A stretch of 25,920 nt of DNA from Actinomycetes bacterium (GTDB lineage Bacteria; Actinomycetota; Actinomycetes; Actinomycetales; Actinomycetaceae), in the NCBI GenBank assembly GCA_023389315.1, contig JAEWEQ010000091.1, forward strand, positions 1-25,920, given 5' to 3'. Below, piece after piece: positions 15,220 to 22,425 of the stretch. The notes beneath the pieces are model-generated. The model was not told the origin of the DNA, did no database searches, and saw only the letters and a list, made by a program, of their open reading frames with translations. The translations under genes and the position numbers were made by a program. Every line of letters starts with the position of its first letter. Positions within the stretch are counted from its first letter, which is position 1.

Positions 15220-16101
15220 CTACCGCGCGCGCCGTTGCCAGGCTGAGCGTACCAACGCTAAGGTCACCACCCCGGCGGTCACCGCCCGCATCACGGTGTC
15301 ACCAACCATCACCAGGTGGGCGCCGCGGTTTTGGAAAGCCGCCAGTTCGTCCTCGCTAATCCCACCTTCGGGGCCAATCACGATTCCCACCACCGCGGCG
15401 GGGATGTGATGGGCGAGGACGGTTTCCACCCTTTCGGTGGCGCTTTCGTGGGCGACGAGGACGGTGGGCACGTTAGCCTCCCCCGACGCAGTTTCAGCCT
15501 GGTCGGTTAAGGCGTTTAGGTGCCGGTAGATTTGTTCAATATTGCGCGCGTGCTCCACCTGCGGGATCCGGCTGCGACGCGACTGCTTAGTGGCGGCGCG
15601 GGCTGCTTCGCGTAGTTTTTGCAGTTGTTTTTCGCACTTTTGGTCGGCCCAGCGGCTAATGGAGCGCCCCGCCTGCCAGGTGATGATCGCGTCGGCGCCC
15701 ACTTCGGTGGCCATCTGCACGATCTGTTCCTCTTTGCTGCCCTTGACTAGCGCTTGGATGAGTACTAGGCGCGGGGTGGGGGCCGGTTCGAATACCGGTT
15801 GCTGCATGGCGAAGGTGGCGCGCTTGCCGTCGTGATTGGTCAGGGTGGCGGTTGCCCTCCATCCGGCACCATCGACCAGGTCCACGCTTTCGCCCACTTC
15901 GATGCGCTTGACCCGCAAGTGGTGGGCTTCGGGGCCGTCAATGGTCAGCGGCAGGGTCGCCGGAACCTCGGTGGCTGCGTGGCCGGGGTCGGTAGCGACG
16001 GTGGCCGCGTGGCCGGGGATTGCAGCGTCGCCCCCGCCCGCAGGCTGGACGGTGGCGGTGAGGCAAGCGAGGTCAGGTGCGAAGAAAACTTGCCGCGTCA
16101 T
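15220..16101 (-). CDS. rsmE: 16S rRNA (uracil1498-N3)-methyltransferase
   Basis: SPOUT-class methyltransferase that modifies U1498 of 16S rRNA on the 30S subunit. It has an N-terminal PUA-like domain with EAHHLRVKRIEVGE (58-71) and a C-terminal knot with GIVIGPEGGISEDELAAF and then VMVGDTVMRAVTAGVVTL. At 293 residues it is about 40 longer than typical. The extra residues (about 13-50) lie between the first strand and the HHL motif and contain a repeated PGHAAT unit. The ATG is at 16101, 27 bases after dnaJ. Its place between dnaJ and phoH is normal for actinobacteria. Confidence 0.94.
   Translation of the reverse strand: MTRQVFFAPDLACLTATVQPAGGGDAAIPGHAATVATDPGHAATEVPATLPLTIDGPEAHHLRVKRIEVGESVDLVDGAGWRATATLTNHDGKRATFAMQQPVFEPAPTPRLVLIQALVKGSKEEQIVQMATEVGADAIITWQAGRSISRWADQKCEKQLQKLREAARAATKQSRRSRIPQVEHARNIEQIYRHLNALTDQAETASGEANVPTVLVAHESATERVETVLAHHIPAAVVGIVIGPEGGISEDELAAFQNRGAHLVMVGDTVMRAVTAGVVTLALVRSAWQRRAR
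15971..16030 (-). repeat. 30-bp in-frame tandem duplication inside rsmE
   Basis: Two adjacent 30-base units (15971-16000 and 16001-16030) agree at 24 of 30 positions, the first 18 at 17. They encode the repeated PGHAAT segment (residues 29-34 and 39-44) in the insertion of the N-terminal domain. The period is a multiple of three, so the frame is kept. Confidence 0.8.
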
Positions 16102-16128
16102 AACCGGGTCTCCCTACTGCTTCAGCCG

Positions 16129-17232
16129 TCACATTCCGGCGAATTTTTCCCGCAAGGACGCGAAGAAGCCCTGGTGGTTTTCCACCGCTTTGGCACTGAC
16201 TTCTTCCTCTCCGCGCAGCTTCGCCAACTGCTCCACCAGTTCGCGTTCTTCCCCTCTGATGCGGGTGGGGATCTGCACGTTCAGCTGCACCCGCAGGTCA
16301 CCGCGACCACCGCGGCGCATCCGCCCCACGCCCAGGCCCGACAAAGTGATCTCGTCAAAAGGCTGGGTGCCGGCAGGCACGCTGAGGAGCTGCTGCCCAT
16401 CGAGGGTGTCGAAGTTTATTTCGGTTCCCAGTACCGCTGCCGTCATGGGGATCGTCAAGGTGGCCAGCAAGTCGTCGCCATGTCGGGTGAATACCGGGTG
16501 GGGGCGTTGGCGGATTTCGACGTACAGGTCACCGCCTGGTCCGCCGCCAGGTCCGGCTTCGCCCTCGCCAGCTAAGCGGATGCGGGTGCCAGATTCGATA
16601 CCCGCCGGGATCGGCACGGTGAGGGTACGGCGCGCGTGGACGCGACCTTCACCGTTACATTCCGAACACGGGTCCGGGATGGTGGAGCCGTAGCCACCAC
16701 AGCTGGTGCAAGCCGCAGACGTCATCACGTTCCCCAACAAAGTGCGTTGCACGCGCCGCACCGATCCGGACCCCTGGCAGTTATCACAGGTGCGCGGAGC
16801 AGTACCCGGTTTGCAGCACGACCCCTCACAGGTGGGGCATTTGATGGCGGTATCTACCGGGATTTTCTCTTCAGACCCAAAGACGATGGTGTCAAGCTCC
16901 ACTTCCACCACCGTCAGGCTGTCTTGTCCGCGCCGGCCGCGCGGGATGGGCCCGCCGGTGGCGCCGGCCGCGGAGAAGAAGGTTTCGAAAATGTCAGAGA
17001 AGGCTCCAAATCCGTCGCCGAATCCGGCGGATCCGCCCATGTCGTAGGCGCGGCGTTTCTCCGGGTTGGAGAGCACTTCGTAGGCCACGGTAACGGATTT
17101 GAATTCCTCTTCGTGTTCGGGGCCCGCGATGTCGGGGTGTAGCTTGCGGGACAAGCGCCGGTAGGCTTTCTTGATTTCTTCATTAGAAGCGTCTTTGCTG
17201 ACGCCAAGAATCTCGTAGTAGTCCTCGCTCAC
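16129..17232 (-). CDS. dnaJ: Molecular chaperone DnaJ
   Basis: Type I J-protein that delivers clients to DnaK. J-domain (1-66) with HPD at 32-34; a short Gly/Phe-rich linker (66-85); a zinc domain with repeats C132PTC, C149DNCQGSG, C175TSCGGYG and C189SECNGEG; then the substrate-binding C-terminal domains. The first repeat is abnormal: CPTCEGSCC, with Cys in place of the last Gly and another Cys after it, so ten cysteines instead of eight sit in the domain. At 367 residues it matches actinobacterial DnaJ2. It starts at GTG 17232 with AAGGA 8 bases upstream. It follows hrcA by 54 bases and is likely under CIRCE control. Confidence 0.95.
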   Translation of the reverse strand: MSEDYYEILGVSKDASNEEIKKAYRRLSRKLHPDIAGPEHEEEFKSVTVAYEVLSNPEKRRAYDMGGSAGFGDGFGAFSDIFETFFSAAGATGGPIPRGRRGQDSLTVVEVELDTIVFGSEEKIPVDTAIKCPTCEGSCCKPGTAPRTCDNCQGSGSVRRVQRTLLGNVMTSAACTSCGGYGSTIPDPCSECNGEGRVHARRTLTVPIPAGIESGTRIRLAGEGEAGPGGGPGGDLYVEIRQRPHPVFTRHGDDLLATLTIPMTAAVLGTEINFDTLDGQQLLSVPAGTQPFDEITLSGLGVGRMRRGGRGDLRVQLNVQIPTRIRGEERELVEQLAKLRGEEEVSAKAVENHQGFFASLREKFAGM

Positions 17233-17286
17233 AAGGTGTCCTTCATACTTTCGCTAACTTTTCTTACCGGGTTTTAAGTCTGGTCT

Positions 17287-18309
17287 TTATCCCTGATGCC
17301 CGTGGTGGTGCAGGAAGTGCGTCAGGTACGCACTCAGGGCTCGCACCGCACTCATGGTACCGGGGTAGTCCATCCGCACTGGCCCCACTACCGCCAGGTG
17401 GGCGTTGGTGCCGCTATCGCCGTAGGCACCAGAGACCACCGAGGTTTGTACCAGCCCTTGGTGCGGGTTCTCATCCCCAATGGAGACGGTCACGTCCCGG
17501 TTACTGGCCGAGAATAGTCGCAGCAAGGTCACGTGTTCTTCGAGGGCGTCCAGCACCGGCCCGATGCTGCCACCGAAATCTGTGCCGCAGCGCGCCAAGT
17601 TGGCGGTCCCGGCCACCAAGATGCGTTCTTGCTCGCTATCTGCCAATGCTTCCAACACAGCCACGGTCACCGCCTGGGCTAACTGGGTGCGAGTGGCATC
17701 GGGGCCGGTTTGCAACTGCCCTATTACGTCGGGGATGGCCGACACGTCCTCGCCGCACGCGAGGTCGTTGATTCGGTCACGCACCCAGGTGACGTCCTCG
17801 GCGCTCACATCCTGTGTGACCACGTCACGTTGGGTGACATTCCCATCGGAAGTAATCACCACTACCAGCAGGCGCGACTCGGTCAGAGGTACTAGTTCGA
17901 TGCGCACAATCTTGGCCCGCTTAAAACGGGGGTACTGTACTACCGCCACGTGGCGGGTCAGCTGGGCCAGCAGGCGGACGGTGCGTTCGATCACGTCATC
18001 TAGGTCCACCGCGTCGGCCAGGAACTGTTCGATGGCGTGGCGTTCGGGCCGCGACATCGGTTTGAGTTGCGCCAAGCGGTCAACGAAAAGCCGGTAACCC
18101 TGCACGGTGGGGATACGCCCCGCGGAGGTGTGGGGTTGGTAGATGTACCCTTGGTCTTCGAGGGCGGCCATGTCGTTTCGAATGGTGGCGGGTGAGACTC
18201 CCAGGTCGTAGCGTTCCACCAGCATTTTTGATCCCACTGGTTCGCGGGTGGATACGTAGTCAGAGACGATGGCACGGAGCACTGCGAGGCGTCGTTCGTG
18301 GGTTTCCAA
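17287..18309 (-). CDS. hrcA: Heat-inducible transcription repressor HrcA
   Basis: Repressor of class I heat-shock genes; it binds CIRCE and is kept active by GroEL. It has an N-terminal winged helix (about 5-75) with EPVGSKMLVERYDLGVSPATIRNDMAAL, followed by a GAF-like dimer domain with a segment YPRFKRAKIVRIEL. The 340-residue length is usual. The start is TTG at 18309, chosen for the strong GGAGGAAA seven bases upstream and because the protein then begins at the family's normal point. A near-perfect CIRCE stands 64 bases upstream, so hrcA and dnaJ downstream should be self-regulated. groES/groEL and dnaK are not in this window. Confidence 0.96.
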   Translation of the reverse strand: METHERRLAVLRAIVSDYVSTREPVGSKMLVERYDLGVSPATIRNDMAALEDQGYIYQPHTSAGRIPTVQGYRLFVDRLAQLKPMSRPERHAIEQFLADAVDLDDVIERTVRLLAQLTRHVAVVQYPRFKRAKIVRIELVPLTESRLLVVVITSDGNVTQRDVVTQDVSAEDVTWVRDRINDLACGEDVSAIPDVIGQLQTGPDATRTQLAQAVTVAVLEALADSEQERILVAGTANLARCGTDFGGSIGPVLDALEEHVTLLRLFSASNRDVTVSIGDENPHQGLVQTSVVSGAYGDSGTNAHLAVVGPVRMDYPGTMSAVRALSAYLTHFLHHHGHQG

Positions 18310-18372
18310 CGCTTTCCTCCTCTGCGCCGCTTCGGTACCGATTAGGTGGGGTTCATCCGCCCATCACCATTA

Positions 18373-18399
18373 GTAGCACTCTAACTCTACGAGTGCTAA
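18373..18399. promoter_or_regulatory. CIRCE operator of hrcA-dnaJ
   Basis: GTAGCACTC-N9-GAGTGCTAA matches the CIRCE consensus TTAGCACTC-N9-GAGTGCTAA at 17 of 18 positions. It lies upstream of hrcA and directly after the proposed -10. A third half-site, GAGTGCTA, is at 18432-18439. HrcA binding here is established family behaviour; strength is not known. Confidence 0.95.
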
Positions 18400-18427
18400 C
18401 TCTACCTGTTGGGGCTGATTTTGGCAG
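18399..18427 (-). promoter_or_regulatory. hrcA promoter (-35 CTGCCA, -10 TAGAGT)
   Basis: On the minus strand CTGCCA (18422-18427) and TAGAGT (18399-18404) are separated by 17 bases, each matching the sigma-70-type consensus at 4 of 6 positions. The -10 touches the CIRCE, so the start site would lie inside the operator, where HrcA binding blocks transcription. It is only about 26 bases after the transpeptidase stop. Confidence 0.6.
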
Positions 18428-18453
18428 CTTCGAGTGCTATCCGGCAGCGTTCT

Positions 18454-19896
18454 CTAGTAGTGGCTAATCACCGGGGTGCCGATACTGGCCCAGTTGTAAA
18501 TCCACTGCGCGTCCGACACCGGCAAGTTCACGCACCCGTGGGAGCCACCTGGCCCAGACCAGCCGAAACGATCCCGCCAGGGCGCTCCGTGCAGAGCATA
18601 ATCCCCATGGAAGTACAGGATCCACGGCACGTTCGGAGCTTCGTACTTGGTGCCGTCAGGGTTGGTGCCGCGCAGCGTTTGGGTGGGGACTTTCAAGTAG
18701 ACATTGAACTTTCCGGTGATGGTTTCCATGCCCGGCGCACCGGGCACGATGCCGGTTGGGCCGTGCACCGCGGTGGCACCTTCGAAAGCGGTGATGGTGG
18801 AGCTAGTTAAGTTCACGTCGATCCACTTCTCCCCCGGCGCAGCTTGGTAGATCAGATTTTCACTGCCTTCCGCTACCAGGCGATTTTCGTAGTGGGGTTC
18901 GGTGACGTCGTATTCAAACTTCCCGGCGTAGGGTTCCTTCCCCTGGAAGGCGTCCACCAGTTCCTTCGCCACTTTGTCAATGTTGTTGACCTTGTAGCCT
19001 TTGACGCCTTCTTCGTGGGTGCCCACCACGTCGCCGCGCAGGTTTACGTTGCGAATACCGTCGCGCGCTTCCACGTTGGTGGACTCCCCCAGCTCTTTCA
19101 CCCAGGCACTGACCGCATCGGCTTTCACGGTCACACCTTTCGCTCCCTTGGAAGCGTCAATCGCGAGCCACTTGGAACGGTCGGTGGGATTGGGCTGGTA
19201 GGTTTGCTCCCCGTCGCTAACGTCTACCTTTAGCGCGGTGTAGGTGTTTATTTCGGTCAGTGCGGCCTGGGCGTCCTCGGTGGTTACCGCCGGGATTTGG
19301 TCTTGCACTTCGAGGACGGTGCTGACGTCGGCGAGTTTTTCCGCGGCTTCTTTCACGCCTTGGCGTAGCTGCTCGGTGTTCACTACTTTGCCGGGTTCGG
19401 CGGGGGTGACTTCAAATTTTTCACTCTCCGCGTTGAACGCTACCACTGCGTCTTTACCGGTGACGCCAACGAGTTTGCTCAGGCCATCGGCGGCGGTGTC
19501 GAAAACTTTGCTATCGACCTCGTAAACCGGGGTGACGGCGATGGCTTTGCCTAGTTTTAGCACCCGTTGGATGGGAGATTTGTTAGTGGCGAAGAGCTTA
19601 TCGACGGTGGCGTTAGTGTCGATCTTGGCACCCACGTCCGCCAGATTGAAGCTCTTCTTCTTATCCGCCACCGATACCTTCAAGGACGTGTCTTCGGCGC
19701 GCGAGTCGATGATTTTGGCTACTTCGCTGCGGGTTTTTCCGCTCATGCTGTGCCCGGCGACGCTGGCGCCCGGCAGCGCGCGCCCTTCATAGTACAGGGA
19801 TAGACCAACCGCGGTACCGGCTATCAAAAGTACCGTCACCAGCAGGGCCGCAAGGGTCCACTTGCGGCGCGCCGATAGCGCTTTCAGCTTCAGCAT
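18454..19896 (-). CDS. L,D-transpeptidase (YkuD) with PG-binding repeats
   Basis: Membrane-anchored enzyme predicted to make 3-3 crosslinks, or to attach proteins, in peptidoglycan outside the cell. From ATG 19896: a basic start, one membrane anchor (about 13-35), then a long extracellular region with two domains of the YoaR/PG_binding_4 type (about 55-330), and a C-terminal YkuD domain (about 360-480). Catalytic residues are visible: His436 in ALHGAPW, and His453 and Cys455 in SHGCVNLP. GTG 19932 is in frame, but AAAGG/AGG upstream supports ATG 19896. At 480 residues it matches the longer actinobacterial L,D-transpeptidases. It stands alone, divergent from DUF3097. Confidence 0.9.
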   Translation of the reverse strand: MLKLKALSARRKWTLAALLVTVLLIAGTAVGLSLYYEGRALPGASVAGHSMSGKTRSEVAKIIDSRAEDTSLKVSVADKKKSFNLADVGAKIDTNATVDKLFATNKSPIQRVLKLGKAIAVTPVYEVDSKVFDTAADGLSKLVGVTGKDAVVAFNAESEKFEVTPAEPGKVVNTEQLRQGVKEAAEKLADVSTVLEVQDQIPAVTTEDAQAALTEINTYTALKVDVSDGEQTYQPNPTDRSKWLAIDASKGAKGVTVKADAVSAWVKELGESTNVEARDGIRNVNLRGDVVGTHEEGVKGYKVNNIDKVAKELVDAFQGKEPYAGKFEYDVTEPHYENRLVAEGSENLIYQAAPGEKWIDVNLTSSTITAFEGATAVHGPTGIVPGAPGMETITGKFNVYLKVPTQTLRGTNPDGTKYEAPNVPWILYFHGDYALHGAPWRDRFGWSGPGGSHGCVNLPVSDAQWIYNWASIGTPVISHY

Positions 19897-19947
19897 GGAG
19901 CCTACCTTTTGCTGCTCTTCAGGCAGATGCACGTGTAATGGGATTGC

Positions 19948-19953
19948 TTTATA
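19948..19953 (-). promoter_or_regulatory. Possible -10 of the L,D-transpeptidase gene
   Basis: TATAAA on the minus strand, 52 bases before the chosen ATG, is the best -10-like hexamer in the gap. No good -35 is seen 17 bases upstream (CCCAAC). GATAAT about ten bases further upstream is an alternative. Confidence 0.35.
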
Positions 19954-19998
19954 GCATTCCTATTATCCCCGTTGGGTAGGGGTAGTTCAAAGACCCGG

Positions 19999-20018
19999 TG
20001 ATGTGTTTGCTCACATCA
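19999..20018. promoter_or_regulatory. Perfect inverted repeat, operator candidate
   Basis: TGATGTG-N6-CACATCA, seven matched bases on each side of TTTGCT, in the divergent gap between the transpeptidase and DUF3097. It lies roughly 60-75 bases upstream of the likely transpeptidase start site, an activator-like position. It is not a standard CRP/GlxR site, whose half-sites TGTGA and TCACA need a different spacing. The regulator is unknown. Confidence 0.55.
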
Positions 20019-20050
20019 TAGACTGTGGTTTTGCTCCTATTAGTGCGTGT

Positions 20051-20132
20051 CACCGGCCGGGCCACGCGTTACCGGTCGTGTTCCCGCCGCACACCGGCCG
20101 GGTCTGGTGTTCCCTAACATGTTCCCGCCGCA
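20051..20132. repeat. Degenerate 41-bp tandem repeat upstream of DUF3097
   Basis: Two adjacent 41-base units (20051-20091 and 20092-20132) agree at 32 of 41 positions. Each begins with CACCGGCCGGG and ends with TTCCCGCCGCA; the middles have diverged. The following bases (from 20133) weakly continue the start of a third unit. No ORF with a plausible product covers them. Confidence 0.75.
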
Positions 20133-20185
20133 GCCCGGCCCGCCTTCCCCAGTGCGCGCGCCCACCCCCGCTACCATGGACGGTG

Positions 20186-21073
20186 ATGATAGATCGATAC
20201 GGCTTAGACGTCCTCGCCAATAATCCGCACCGCGAAAGCCCCTACGGGCGTATGCGCAAGTCCAAACCGATGCCCGCCACGCCCGGTTTGGTGGTGGAAG
20301 ACCCCACTTCCGGGTTCGTGGGAGCGGTCGCGGGAGTGGAAAAAGGTCCCGCCGGCTGGGTGGTGGTTTTAGAGGATCGGCGTGGGAAGAAACGCACTTT
20401 CCCGCTCGGCCCGGGCTGGTGGGTTGATGGCCAGCCCGTCACCTTGACCATGCCGCCCCCGGCACAAAAACCAGCTGCCGATCCCACCGGGTTGGGGCCG
20501 GGGCGTACCGCGTCTGGGTCGCGCGCCGTACAACTGGACCGCGCCCGCGTGGCGCGCCATTCACGTATCTGGGTGGAAGGCTCGCACGATGCGGAGCTGG
20601 TGGAGAAAGTCTGGGGCGACGATTTGCGTTACGAGGGCGTGGTAGTCGAATTCCTCGAAGGCGTCGATCACCTGCTGGACCTGCTAGAAGTTTTCGGCCC
20701 CGAACCTTCGCGGCGCGTAGGCGTGTTGGTCGATCACCTGGTGGACGGTTCGAAGGAGTGGCGCATTGCGCAAGCGGCCATGCGCCAATGGCCCGAGTCG
20801 GTGCTGGTGGTGGGGCACCCGTTCTTGGACGTGTGGCAGGGAGTGAAGCCCCAGACCGTGGGTTTGCAGGCGTGGCCACCATTCCCGCGCGGCACTAACC
20901 CGAAAGTGGAGTCACTCAAAGCCTTGGGACTGCCGCACCACAATGCGGAAGATATCGGGCTGGGTTGGAAAGCGATTTTAGGGCGAGTGCGGTCATTCCG
21001 CGATTTGGAGCCCGCCCTGCTGGGGCGGGTGGAAGAACTCATTGACTTCGTCACCGCCGCCGGTACCGAATAG
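20186..21073 (+). CDS. DUF3097 family protein, function unknown
   Basis: Conserved actinobacterial protein of 295 residues, no role assigned by me. It has an N-terminal basic stretch (RYGLDVLANNPHRESPYGRMRKSK, in part), a small beta-rich region (about 30-90), a Pro-rich linker (90-105), then the conserved RIWVEGSHDAELVEKVWGDDLR (from 127) and RRVGVLVDHLVDGSKEWRIA, followed by HPFLDVWQ. The VEGxxD and VLVDH...G pieces recall a TOPRIM fold (Glu131, Asp135, Asp183), but the usual DxD is not intact, so this is only a suggestion. The start is ATG 20186 or GTG 20183. No ribosome site is seen, and TACCAT at 20172 fits a leaderless -10. Its place between hrcA/ldt and hemW is syntenic in the phylum. 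Confidence 0.85.
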   Translation: MIDRYGLDVLANNPHRESPYGRMRKSKPMPATPGLVVEDPTSGFVGAVAGVEKGPAGWVVVLEDRRGKKRTFPLGPGWWVDGQPVTLTMPPPAQKPAADPTGLGPGRTASGSRAVQLDRARVARHSRIWVEGSHDAELVEKVWGDDLRYEGVVVEFLEGVDHLLDLLEVFGPEPSRRVGVLVDHLVDGSKEWRIAQAAMRQWPESVLVVGHPFLDVWQGVKPQTVGLQAWPPFPRGTNPKVESLKALGLPHHNAEDIGLGWKAILGRVRSFRDLEPALLGRVEELIDFVTAAGTE

Positions 21074-21180
21074 TGCGGCCGTTATCCGGGCGTACCTAGC
21101 TGGCGGCGACCAGGGTGGGCAGCACGGCGGTGGGACATGAGGTCGGTCGTTAGCCGGGGCAGCAGAGCACGCGAGCGCGC
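21074..21180. other. Convergent gap DUF3097 / hemW
   Basis: 107 GC-rich bases between two convergent genes. I see no hairpin with a T-run, small ORF with a ribosome site, or other element. Confidence 0.4.
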
Positions 21181-22416
21181 CTAATCGGTCAGGCGCCGCG
21201 TCACCAGGTCCGCCATTAGTCGCCCGCGCAGGGTGAGCCGCACTCGCTTATCGCCACCGTGTTCGACCAGGCCTTCAGCTGCCAACCGGGGCACCTCGGC
21301 GCGCCCCCTGCGAGGCAAGTCAGCTAGCGCGATCCCATCGGCGGTGCGGATCGCCAGCATCACGAACTCCAACTCCCGTTCACTGGCGCTCAACCACTCC
21401 CCCGCTTGCGCCGGGGACTGCCCGGCTTGCAAAGCCTGCAGCCAGGCGCGCGGGTGTTTACGGTTCCACCACCTGGCGGTCCCCAAATGCGAGTGCGCAC
21501 CCGGGCCGATCCCCCACCAGTCAGCATCTGCCCAGTAGGCCAAATTGTGACGGGAAGCGTGCCGCAACCGCGTGGTGGGTGGCTGATCCGAGGCTTCCAG
21601 GCGTGCCCAGTTGGATATCTCATACCACTCATAGCCCGCCGCTGGCAGTAAAGCGTCGGCCAACTGGTACTTCTGCGCCTGCTCGTCCTCATCGGGTAGT
21701 GGCAACTTGCCGCGGGCCACCGCCGCCCCCATAGCGGTACCCGGTTCCACCACCAGTGCGTAAGTGGATATGTGGTCCGGCGCGGTCGCCACGGCCGCCT
21801 CCAGGGAATCTCGCCACTGGCCCATAGTCTCCCCGGGAGTGCCGTAGATCAGGTCTACCGACACGTCCAGGCCAGCGCGGCGACCAGCCTCAACCACGTA
21901 GCCGATGCGGTCGGGGTCATGGGTGCGGTCCAGGGTGCGCAGCACATGCCGGTCCGCGGACTGCATACCGAACGAGACCCGCGTGAATCCGGCCTCACGC
22001 AACTGCGCGAGCACCGCATTGTCCACCGTGTCAGGGTTGGCTTCGATGGTGACTTCGCACCCGTGGTCGAAAACGAAACGCCGGCCGATGGCGTCCATAG
22101 TGGCCCGCAGCTGCGCCGGTTGCAACAAAGTGGGGGTGCCCCCGCCGAAGAAAATTGAGTGCAGTGGGCGGGTGGGGAAATCGGCGAGGACGGTCGCCGC
22201 CAAGTCGATTTCGCGTTCCAAAGACTGGTGGTAGGTTTGGGTATCCGCACCCGGACCGAAACCCACCGTATAGGTATTGAAGTCGCAGTATCCGCACCGC
22301 ACCGTGCAAAACGGCACATGCACGTACAAGGAAAGATGGCGGTGCACGGGCCCCACGCGCGCCGGGTCCAACCGCCCATCCACGGGCCAGGCGTCCCCTT
22401 CAGGCAAGCTCGGCAT
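21181..22416 (-). CDS. hemW: HemW, radical-SAM haem chaperone
   Basis: Radical SAM protein of the HemN/HemW group; HemW binds haem and passes it to target proteins rather than acting as coproporphyrinogen oxidase. The cluster motif C37-x3-C41-x2-C44-D-F has Phe where true HemN has a fourth Cys, and HNLAYW (290-295) is the HemW-type HNxxYW signature. FGGGTPT (90-96), EANPD (125-129) and a C-terminal winged-helix-like region (about 330-411) are also present. At 411 residues it is normal. ATG 22416 has AGTAGG upstream; it begins 9 bases after trmB. The role as HemW is strongly supported by these motifs; the client proteins are unknown. Confidence 0.93.
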   Translation of the reverse strand: MPSLPEGDAWPVDGRLDPARVGPVHRHLSLYVHVPFCTVRCGYCDFNTYTVGFGPGADTQTYHQSLEREIDLAATVLADFPTRPLHSIFFGGGTPTLLQPAQLRATMDAIGRRFVFDHGCEVTIEANPDTVDNAVLAQLREAGFTRVSFGMQSADRHVLRTLDRTHDPDRIGYVVEAGRRAGLDVSVDLIYGTPGETMGQWRDSLEAAVATAPDHISTYALVVEPGTAMGAAVARGKLPLPDEDEQAQKYQLADALLPAAGYEWYEISNWARLEASDQPPTTRLRHASRHNLAYWADADWWGIGPGAHSHLGTARWWNRKHPRAWLQALQAGQSPAQAGEWLSASERELEFVMLAIRTADGIALADLPRRGRAEVPRLAAEGLVEHGGDKRVRLTLRGRLMADLVTRRLTD

Positions 22417-22425
22417 GAGACCTAC

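Noticed and set aside
15799..16693. Two plus-strand open frames over rsmE and dnaJ
   Set aside because: They are shadows of the minus-strand genes, which carry full family motifs.
19999..20018. CRP/GlxR site
   Set aside because: TGTG and CACA are separated by 6 bases, not the 8 of the TGTGA-N6-TCACA consensus.
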